A stretch of 19,194 bases of DNA from an uncultured Saprospiraceae bacterium (lineage in GTDB: Bacteria > Bacteroidota > Bacteroidia > Chitinophagales > Saprospiraceae): NCBI GenBank assembly GCA_938002705.1, contig CALLAG010000220.1:1-19194 (forward strand), written 5' to 3'. Shown here piece by piece: positions 6,449-13,791 of this stretch. The notes beneath the pieces were generated by a model, which did no database searches, was not told the origin of the DNA, and saw only the letters and a program-made list of their open reading frames with translations. Each line of letters begins with the position of its first letter. The stretch's first letter is position 1. The translations under genes were made by a program, and so were the position numbers.

Positions 6449-9409
6449 ATGAAAAAAATTTACGCTCTTTTGATTTTTTCGTTTTGCTTATCACCTATGA
6501 TAGGTCAGGTGTATATTGATGAATTTGATGATGGTGTAGAGAATAATGTGGTATTGGGTAATGGATATACAAGTGTAGAAGAGAATGGAGAATGGACGAT
6601 CACAGGTGATGGTACGACAGGTGCTTTTGAGGTATTTGTATTGACTCCTAATAATGATGATGGGACGCCTGCGACTATAGACATCAGTGATAATAACAAA
6701 GTATTTGTGAGAGCTAAAGCGAGTAATCTGGGTACACAACTTAGGATGGATGTCCGTGATGCAGCTGGATTTGCAAGTACTATAGGCAGTGTGACTAAGA
6801 CGCTGATCAGTGATTACACTGTTTTTGAGTTTGACTTTAACGGTAATCTGAGTGATGGAGGTTTTGGCGGAACAGCATGTGAATCTGCTAATGCACCTTG
6901 CCCAGTAGATCCTACACAGATAGTCGAGTTTAATTTTTATGTTAATCCTGGCCAAGGGGCATTTTCAGGTACAGTTGTTATGGATTTCTTATCAGTAGGA
7001 GAGGCTCCTGGTGTGGGGCCAGTATCAGATGTATGGCAGGAACATTTTGATGAGCAGACTGCTCTTGGATACTCCGGCATGGCAGGATCAGGCTTAGTTA
7101 ATTCTATATCAGGAAGTAACTGGGTCATCACAGGTGACGGTACGAGTGGTGCTTTTGAGCCAGTTAGTTTGCTTTTCTTTAATCAGACAACCTTAGATAC
7201 AATCGATGTATCAGTAGCGCAGGGTAATGACAAAGTATACTTACGAATGCGTACATCTACACCAGGTACAACAGTGAGATTAGACTTGCAGGATATTAAT
7301 GATATGGCGACGACAGGTGCCAGTATTACTAAGCCTATCAGCGATGAGTGGGTCACATATGAGTATAACTATTCAGGAGGGTATTCTGACTTAGGTTTTG
7401 GTGGTACAGGTTGCTCCAGTGATCAGGCGCCATGTCCAGTAGATGCAGATCGTATTGCTAATATGATCATATTTGTTAATCCAGGATCAGGTGCTTTTGT
7501 CGGTGATGTAGAGATAGATTATATATCAGTAGGTACTCCATTAGAGGAAGTAGACGAGGGAGCTAATACTTTAATATATGGAGATCATTTTAGTGGTGGA
7601 GAGACTTATGTGAGCACATCAGCTAGTTTCGGACTTGATGTCAATGACTCAAGGTTAAAGATTACTGGCTCAGGTGCTGATGGTCCATTCTCTGCTATTT
7701 CTTATTCTATACATGACATGGATACAGGAGAAGGAACATCTATAGATGTAAGTAATAATAATAAATTGTTTTTTAGAGCTAAGGCGGATGCTCCTAATAC
7801 GTTATTACGTGTAGATCTTATAGATACTTCAGGATTCATTACCACGATCCCTTCTCTTACAAGAATACTGGAATCTGATTATGTGACTTACGAGTTAGAT
7901 TTTGGAGGACAATATTTAGACGGTGGATTTGGTGGTACGCCTTGTGATGAGACTGTAGCACCTTGTGCAGTAGATCCTACAGCAATCAATTCTGTATTGT
8001 TCTATCCTAATCCTGCAGATGGTGGATTTGAAGGATGTATAGAGATAGAGTTCTTGTCATTTGGAGCTCCATTAGGAGATGATGTTATACAGTATAGTGA
8101 TCATTTTGATAATAGTGATAGAAGTCTTTTTTCTGATTCTGGAGGCTTTAGCGTAGAAGAATCTGGAACCGAATTGGTCATAACAGGTGATGGTACTGCC
8201 GGTGCTTTTGCAGCATTTAATTATACGACGCATAATACTGATGATGGGACACCAGTGATCATAGATCTTACCAGTAATAATAAGCTGTATGTCAAGGCTA
8301 AGTCAACGATTGCAGGAACACCACTACGTATAGACTTAGTGGATAGTGATGGCTTTGCGACGACCAACCCTGCAACAGTTTCTGTAGTAAATGAAGAGTA
8401 TGAGATTTTAGAGTTTGACTATACAGGTACTTATACAGATGGAGGATTTGGCGGCACAGCTTGTAATGCAGGACCTTGTCCTGTAGATGGAAGTCGTGTG
8501 AGTAGCCTACTATTCTACATAGATCCTAATAATGGTGGCTATAACGGAACGATGACTATAGACTGGATTTCTACAATAGAGCCATTAGAGATGGTGCCTG
8601 ATACGGGAGGCCCACTCGGCGTAGATGACTATATGGATGATATGGATGATAATTCGTTAGACTTTATATCTGATAATGGTGGACTTGCGACAGTAGCAGA
8701 AGAAGGCCAACTCAAGGTTATAGGCGATGGCACCTCTGGTGCTTTTGCACCTGTCTTATACAAGATGCATGATGGTCTTGATTCTCTCATAGTCAATGCA
8801 GAGTCTAATGATAACAAGCTTTATATACGTGCAAGATCTACTGTAGATGGATTGCCACTCAGAGTAGATGTCCAAGATAATCAAGGATTCTTATCTTCTC
8901 TTGCTGGTCTAACTCAATCACTAAGTACGGAGTTTGAAATATATGAGTATGATTATACAGGTCAGTACCAAGACGGTGGATTCGGTGGTACACCTTGTAC
9001 GGCAGGACCTTGTAATGTAGACAGTAAGAGACTGGAGGTACTTCAGTTATATATCAATCCAGGAATAGGATTATTTGACGGAGAGATGCATATTGATTGG
9101 GTGTCATTCGGTATGCCTATTGTAAGTAACGTGATAGATCAGGAGACTATCGAGTCAGCTACAATATTCCCTAATCCTGCCAGCGATCTTATTGTTATAG
9201 ATATGGATCTAAGAAACAATGCTGATGGCTTAGTGACTATGACTGACGTCACAGGTAAAGTAGTGCTCACTAAGAAGATAGGAGCTCTAATAGATGGTAA
9301 GAATCAGGTTTCTTTACGACTTGATGAAGTGCCTAATGGATTGCATATCGTTATGGTACAGCTTGATAATAAACCAGCACTTACTGCTAAAGTGATGGTA
9401 AACAAATAA
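6449..9409 (+). CDS. Secreted five-repeat, putatively carbohydrate-binding protein with T9SS sorting domain
   Basis: A 986-residue secreted protein with no recognised catalytic domain. Signal peptide MKKIYALLIFSFCLSPMIGQ is followed by five homologous beta-rich units (about 21-193, 194-372, 373-544, 545-723 and 724-891). Each unit carries an ITGDGT-GAF-like motif, a LRVDLQD-like strand, and a near-invariant GFGGT-x-C then PC-VD motif, probably a disulfide-closed loop; each ends in a strand like IDYISVG. A T9SS type A sorting domain (about 902-986, IFPNPASD ... GLHIVMVQL ... VMVNK) would export it and anchor it to the surface. The start is the ATG at 6449; a TTG 69 bases upstream would give a poor signal. 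Its place after SusCD and the binding lipoprotein suggests multivalent xylan binding, but that is inference. A strong terminator follows it. Confidence 0.85.
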   Translation: MKKIYALLIFSFCLSPMIGQVYIDEFDDGVENNVVLGNGYTSVEENGEWTITGDGTTGAFEVFVLTPNNDDGTPATIDISDNNKVFVRAKASNLGTQLRMDVRDAAGFASTIGSVTKTLISDYTVFEFDFNGNLSDGGFGGTACESANAPCPVDPTQIVEFNFYVNPGQGAFSGTVVMDFLSVGEAPGVGPVSDVWQEHFDEQTALGYSGMAGSGLVNSISGSNWVITGDGTSGAFEPVSLLFFNQTTLDTIDVSVAQGNDKVYLRMRTSTPGTTVRLDLQDINDMATTGASITKPISDEWVTYEYNYSGGYSDLGFGGTGCSSDQAPCPVDADRIANMIIFVNPGSGAFVGDVEIDYISVGTPLEEVDEGANTLIYGDHFSGGETYVSTSASFGLDVNDSRLKITGSGADGPFSAISYSIHDMDTGEGTSIDVSNNNKLFFRAKADAPNTLLRVDLIDTSGFITTIPSLTRILESDYVTYELDFGGQYLDGGFGGTPCDETVAPCAVDPTAINSVLFYPNPADGGFEGCIEIEFLSFGAPLGDDVIQYSDHFDNSDRSLFSDSGGFSVEESGTELVITGDGTAGAFAAFNYTTHNTDDGTPVIIDLTSNNKLYVKAKSTIAGTPLRIDLVDSDGFATTNPATVSVVNEEYEILEFDYTGTYTDGGFGGTACNAGPCPVDGSRVSSLLFYIDPNNGGYNGTMTIDWISTIEPLEMVPDTGGPLGVDDYMDDMDDNSLDFISDNGGLATVAEEGQLKVIGDGTSGAFAPVLYKMHDGLDSLIVNAESNDNKLYIRARSTVDGLPLRVDVQDNQGFLSSLAGLTQSLSTEFEIYEYDYTGQYQDGGFGGTPCTAGPCNVDSKRLEVLQLYINPGIGLFDGEMHIDWVSFGMPIVSNVIDQETIESATIFPNPASDLIVIDMDLRNNADGLVTMTDVTGKVVLTKKIGALIDGKNQVSLRLDEVPNGLHIVMVQLDNKPALTAKVMVNK
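6509..9121 (+). repeat. Five in-frame protein-domain repeats of 168-179 residues
   Basis: Coding repeat inside the preceding gene. Units begin near 6509, 7028, 7565, 8081 and 8618, and the last ends near 9121. Units 1-3 have the longer Cys loop (for example C-ESANAP-C) while units 4 and 5 have a shorter one (C-NAGP-C, C-TAGP-C), so 4 and 5 may be the more recent pair. Unit 3 has an additional Cys in its last strand (GFEGCIEIEF). The units differ widely at the DNA level, so this is an old expansion rather than an unstable satellite. Confidence 0.85.
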
Positions 9410-9420
9410 CTTTAACTTCT

Positions 9421-9462
9421 ATAGTGGCTAAGTAATAAGCTTAGCCACTATTTTATTTTTTT
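9421..9462 (+). terminator. Strong intrinsic terminator
   Basis: Perfect 12-bp stem, ATAGTGGCTAAG (9421-9432) with CTTAGCCACTAT (9440-9451), around a 7-base loop TAATAAG, followed directly by TTTATTTTTTT. This is a classic Rho-independent terminator 11 bases after the stop codon of the five-repeat gene and 22 bases before the GH10 start. It should separate the surface-binding block from the enzyme and sugar-metabolism block, wholly or partly. The next gene would then need read-through or a promoter in the very short remaining gap. Confidence 0.9.
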
Positions 9463-9484
9463 AATATTAATCGATTTGTTTTAT

Positions 9485-11602
9485 ATGAGAGTGATTATTA
9501 TTCTATTGACAAGCTTTGCGATGACTCTATCTGCTCAGGACGCTTATCATACGAGTCTACTTGTAGAACTACGTGATAATTACGGTTTAGAGGGAGGTAT
9601 TTTTCTACTTCCTGATAATGAGGAAGAGGTATTAGAGAGGACTACTACTTATGGTAATATATCAGTGGTAGATATATCACAACCTTCACAGACTTTTTCT
9701 CAAAGTAAAGGTATTACAGTTTTATCAGAGGGTAATAATCCGTGGGATGCGGGATATGGAATAGGTATTATTAATACTGTATCTGCTGATGATTTAGTAC
9801 TGGTTACATTTTGGGCCAAGCAAAACTCCAGCAGTAGTCAAGTATTTGTCTATGCCGAAGATGCCATAGACTATGAGAAAGAATTCTATTTTCCAATTTC
9901 GTTTACACCTGACTGGACTCAGTATTTTGTAGCTTTTAATGCTAATGAAAGTTATAATGTCAACAGGTTGAATATTGGTTTTCATCTGGCCACACAAAGT
10001 CAAAATATTGAGATAGCTGGGATGTCTGCGATTAATTATAGAGACCTCTATCAGATCACTGACTTACCATCAAGTTTCTCACCTTTTGATTATGAAGGAA
10101 GAGCATTAGATGCACCATGGAGGTCACTGGCGGATACAAGGATAGAACAAATTCGAAAATCTGATCTGAAGATAACTGTCGTCGATAATTCAGGTATGCC
10201 AGTCTCGGATGCTACTGTAAAGGTAGAAATGCAGCAGCATGATTTTGGATTTGGGTCAGCGCTTGTTACATGTAGATTTCCTGGTAATAATTGCTATGAT
10301 GCAACCTACGTAGATAAGGTAATTAATATAGATGGTAAGGGGCATGGCTTTAATGAATGTGTCAATGAAAATGCTCTAAAGTGGAGAGCCTGGGAGCAAG
10401 AGTGGCTCGGTACCCCAGACGAGACTGTAGGAGCATTCAGATGGCTCCATGATCAGGGCATAACTATGAGAGGACATAATCTATTATGGCCAGGGAGTGA
10501 TTACCTACCCAGTGATATTAATGATAATATTAGTGATATAGATTATCTACGTACTCGTATAGATGAAAGAATAGAAGAGATGATAGCCCACCCAGAACTA
10601 AGCACAATAGTTAGAGACTGGGATATACTTAATGAGATCACAACTAATAGAACTTTAGAGTTTGCATTTAATAGTGACCCTACATTAGATAATGGAAGAA
10701 AGCTATACAACGAGATATATACTAAGGTCAGAGAGATGGATCCTACACTAGAGTTATACATTAACGACTATATGGCGATATCATCTGGATCAGCTAATCT
10801 TGTAGCTCGATATAAGTCATTCTTAGATGAGCTGAGAGATGATGGTGTCCCCTTTGATGGTATCGGATTTCAGGCACATATCGGATCTGTCCCTAACTCT
10901 ATACCTCAAGTAGAGCAGATATTTAATGATTTTTATCAACGGTATGGCAAGCGTATGAAGATTACAGAATATGATATGAATCCTGCCGTAGATGAGTTGA
11001 TACAAGCAGATTATATGCGAGATATTTTGACCTTGACATTCAGCCATCCAGGGATGGATGCATTTATTATATGGGGATTCTGGGATGGAAATCACTGGAA
11101 GAATAATGCGCCTATATTCTATGAAGACTGGACGCTGAAGCCATCAGGAGAAGTTTTCATACAGAAAGTATATGAAGAATGGTGGACCGATGACACATTA
11201 CTATCTGATACTAATGGAATAGCAGAGCTGCGTCCATTCAAGGGGAAACATACAATTACTGTTACTAAAGGAGGTGCTACTACATCAGTGGATATAGACC
11301 TACTGCAAGAACAAGAAATAGAAATCGTTCTGGACGGAACGAGTAGTACTACTGATATAGATAACGGCAGCTTCGGTATCTCACCTAACCCATCAGATAG
11401 TGGTTCTTTCCAGATCGACTATCCAGATATATATGACAATATCTCCATTAAAATATATGATGCCAATAGTAAGTTAATACAAAGTCAAGATTCAATAATA
11501 AGTGGACAGTTAATACAATCAGAATTAAGTGCTGGTGTCTATCTGATCAAAATCAAAACTGATCAAACTGAAGTCGTTAAGAGATTAATTGTAAATAAAT
11601 AA
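9485..11602 (+). CDS. Secreted GH10 endo-beta-1,4-xylanase with N-terminal binding region and T9SS sorting domain
   Basis: Retaining endo-xylanase that would cut the xylan backbone outside the cell. The 705-residue protein has a signal peptide (MRVIIILLTSFAMTLSAQ), an N-terminal beta-rich region that looks like a CBM4/9-type module (about 20-190), then a linker strand domain leading into the GH10 barrel (about 240-560). Catalytic acid/base is Glu384 in WDILNE and the nucleophile is Glu495 in ITEYDM. The motifs FGFGSAL and MRGHNLLW resemble the GH10 subgroup known from plants and some bacteria rather than the standard RGHTLVWH type. The C-terminus (about 630-705, ISPNPSDSGSF ... GVYLIKIKTD ... 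RLIVNK) is a T9SS type A sorting domain. The ATG at 9485 is preferred to a TTG three codons earlier. GH3 follows after 11 bases. Confidence 0.93.
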   Translation: MRVIIILLTSFAMTLSAQDAYHTSLLVELRDNYGLEGGIFLLPDNEEEVLERTTTYGNISVVDISQPSQTFSQSKGITVLSEGNNPWDAGYGIGIINTVSADDLVLVTFWAKQNSSSSQVFVYAEDAIDYEKEFYFPISFTPDWTQYFVAFNANESYNVNRLNIGFHLATQSQNIEIAGMSAINYRDLYQITDLPSSFSPFDYEGRALDAPWRSLADTRIEQIRKSDLKITVVDNSGMPVSDATVKVEMQQHDFGFGSALVTCRFPGNNCYDATYVDKVINIDGKGHGFNECVNENALKWRAWEQEWLGTPDETVGAFRWLHDQGITMRGHNLLWPGSDYLPSDINDNISDIDYLRTRIDERIEEMIAHPELSTIVRDWDILNEITTNRTLEFAFNSDPTLDNGRKLYNEIYTKVREMDPTLELYINDYMAISSGSANLVARYKSFLDELRDDGVPFDGIGFQAHIGSVPNSIPQVEQIFNDFYQRYGKRMKITEYDMNPAVDELIQADYMRDILTLTFSHPGMDAFIIWGFWDGNHWKNNAPIFYEDWTLKPSGEVFIQKVYEEWWTDDTLLSDTNGIAELRPFKGKHTITVTKGGATTSVDIDLLQEQEIEIVLDGTSSTTDIDNGSFGISPNPSDSGSFQIDYPDIYDNISIKIYDANSKLIQSQDSIISGQLIQSELSAGVYLIKIKTDQTEVVKRLIVNK

Positions 11603-11613
11603 ACACGACACCC

Positions 11614-13788
11614 ATGCGTACAACTTTATTATTAGTACTGACGCTACTTGTATTAAAAATATCGGCCCAGGAAAAAACATATGACTTCTGGAATGAAAAG
11701 CTCCCGATAGATAATCGAGTAGATGCATTGATTTCTGAATTAAGCTTAGAAGAGAAAGTAAGTCAGCTTATGTATGAGGCACCAGCGATTCCGAGATTAG
11801 GGATACCGCATTACAGTTGGTGGAATGAATGTCTACATGGCATTGCTAGGAATGGTAAAGCTACCGTATTCCCACAAGCTATAGGAATGGCAGCAACATT
11901 CGACACAGATCTTATGCAGAGGATAGGAGAAGCTATAGCCATAGAAGGTAGAGCTAAGTATAATGTAAATGTAGAGAGAGGTTATATGGACAGATATGCA
12001 GGTCTTACATACTGGTCACCTAATGTCAATCTGTTCCGAGATCCTAGATGGGGTAGAGGACAAGAAACCTATGGGGAAGATCCACATCTTATTAGCAGAT
12101 TAGCCGTATCATTTGTCAATGGTCTACAAGGAAATGATGACCAGCTCAAAGTAGCAGCTATGGCAAAACACTATGCCGTACATAGTGGTCCAGAGAAATT
12201 GCGACATACTTTTGATGCTGTTGTGTCGAGACATGATCTGTGGAATACCTACTTGCCTGCATTCGAAGCATTAGTGACTGAGGCAGATGTAGAAGGAGTG
12301 ATGGGTGCCTATAATAGGACCAATGGAGAACCGTGCTGTGCTCACTCATACCTTATGGACGATGTCCTTAGAGGTAAGTGGGGGTTTGATGGATATTTTG
12401 TCTCAGATTGCTGGGCTATCCAAGACTTCTATGAAGGGCATAAAATAAGCCCTGATAAAAAAAGTGCCGCAGCTATGGCTCTTAATGCAGGTTGTAACCT
12501 TAACTGTGGCAGCACATATCCAGAATTAGTTAATGCCGTCAAAGCTGGATTAACAACAGAACAAGACATAGACCACAACTTGAGAGAGTTGCTCCCTACA
12601 AGATTTAGATTAGGTCTTTTTGATACTTCTACTACACCGCTGGATAAGATAGATATCGATGTGGTGAGATCTCAGAAACACTTAGACCTCTCGTATGAGT
12701 CAGCTGTGAAGTCTATGGTTCTGCTAAAAAATAAAGATAATCTTCTCCCATTAGATCCTAATCTTAAAAATTTATTTGTTACAGGTCCTACTGCTACCAG
12801 TGCTCAAGCATTACTTGCTAACTATTATGGTGTCAGTGATAACATGGTCACCTTACTAGAAGGAATAGCAGGCGCCGTATCTAACCATACCGCGATCAGA
12901 TATGTACAAGGTAACCTACTGGATAGACCTAATGTCAATCCCATGGACTGGTATTCTGAAGAAGCAGAAACCGCTGATGTCACAGTGGCTTGTATGGGCA
13001 TCACTCAGTTATTAGAAGGCGAAGAAGGCGAAGCCATTGCGTCAGCAACTTACGGTGATCGAGAATATATAACCCTACCTCCACATCAGATAGATTATCT
13101 CAAGTTACTCAGATCTAAAGCTGATAAACTCATAGTCGTCATCACGGGTGGTAGTGCTATATCTATACCTGAGATACATGAACTTGCTGATGCTGTTATA
13201 TACGCATGGTACCCAGGAGAGCTGGGTGGTAAGGCGCTCGGTGATATCATCTTTGGTAAGGTGAGTCCTTCTGGTAAGCTACCAGTCACCTTCGTCAAGA
13301 CTATAGACGACTTGCCTCCATATGAAGATTATAATATGCAAGGTAGAACTTATAGATATATGAATGTAGAACCTCTTTATCCATTTGGGTTTGGTCTGAG
13401 TTATGCAGATATAGAATTAGAGAACCTACAGGTAGACCGTCAGGTTATGAGAAAATCAGGTACAGTAACATTCGACTTACAAGTCAATAATAAATCTGAT
13501 ATAGATGCCGAAGAAGTCATACAAGTATATGTAAGAAAAAAGAATAGAACGAGTACTGATCCTAAGCAAACTCTCAAAGATTTCAGACGTGTGAGTCTTA
13601 AGTCTAATTCTACAGAGCGTATCAAAATCACGCTTGATGATAAAGCATTTAGCACTTACAGTGATGAGGGAGATCTTGTATTAGATAAGGGAGAATATGA
13701 GGTGATATTTTCTACAGCTGCGCCTATCGATAGGTCATTGGTATTAGGTAGTGCTCAGTGGAAAACTCAAAGCATTATAGTAAAATAA
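11614..13788 (+). CDS. GH3 beta-xylosidase, probably periplasmic
   Basis: Exo-acting glycoside hydrolase that would release xylose from imported xylo-oligosaccharides. The 724-residue protein has a signal peptide (MRTTLLLVLTLLVLKISAQ), no lipobox Cys and no T9SS domain, so periplasmic location is expected. The GH3 N-terminal barrel includes YSWWNECLHGIAR, SPNVNLFRDPRWGRGQETYGEDP, AMAKHYAVHSGPE, and the nucleophile motif YFVSDCWAI with Asp265. The alpha/beta sandwich includes CMGITQLLEGEEGEA, which probably carries the acid/base Glu, and GELGGKALGDIIFG. A fibronectin type III-like domain closes the protein (about 600-715). The WWNECLHG and SDCWAI patterns are those of the beta-xylosidase/arabinofuranosidase branch of GH3. 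The xylulokinase starts 3 bases after its stop. Confidence 0.94.
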   Translation: MRTTLLLVLTLLVLKISAQEKTYDFWNEKLPIDNRVDALISELSLEEKVSQLMYEAPAIPRLGIPHYSWWNECLHGIARNGKATVFPQAIGMAATFDTDLMQRIGEAIAIEGRAKYNVNVERGYMDRYAGLTYWSPNVNLFRDPRWGRGQETYGEDPHLISRLAVSFVNGLQGNDDQLKVAAMAKHYAVHSGPEKLRHTFDAVVSRHDLWNTYLPAFEALVTEADVEGVMGAYNRTNGEPCCAHSYLMDDVLRGKWGFDGYFVSDCWAIQDFYEGHKISPDKKSAAAMALNAGCNLNCGSTYPELVNAVKAGLTTEQDIDHNLRELLPTRFRLGLFDTSTTPLDKIDIDVVRSQKHLDLSYESAVKSMVLLKNKDNLLPLDPNLKNLFVTGPTATSAQALLANYYGVSDNMVTLLEGIAGAVSNHTAIRYVQGNLLDRPNVNPMDWYSEEAETADVTVACMGITQLLEGEEGEAIASATYGDREYITLPPHQIDYLKLLRSKADKLIVVITGGSAISIPEIHELADAVIYAWYPGELGGKALGDIIFGKVSPSGKLPVTFVKTIDDLPPYEDYNMQGRTYRYMNVEPLYPFGFGLSYADIELENLQVDRQVMRKSGTVTFDLQVNNKSDIDAEEVIQVYVRKKNRTSTDPKQTLKDFRRVSLKSNSTERIKITLDDKAFSTYSDEGDLVLDKGEYEVIFSTAAPIDRSLVLGSAQWKTQSIIVK

Positions 13789-13791
13789 AAA

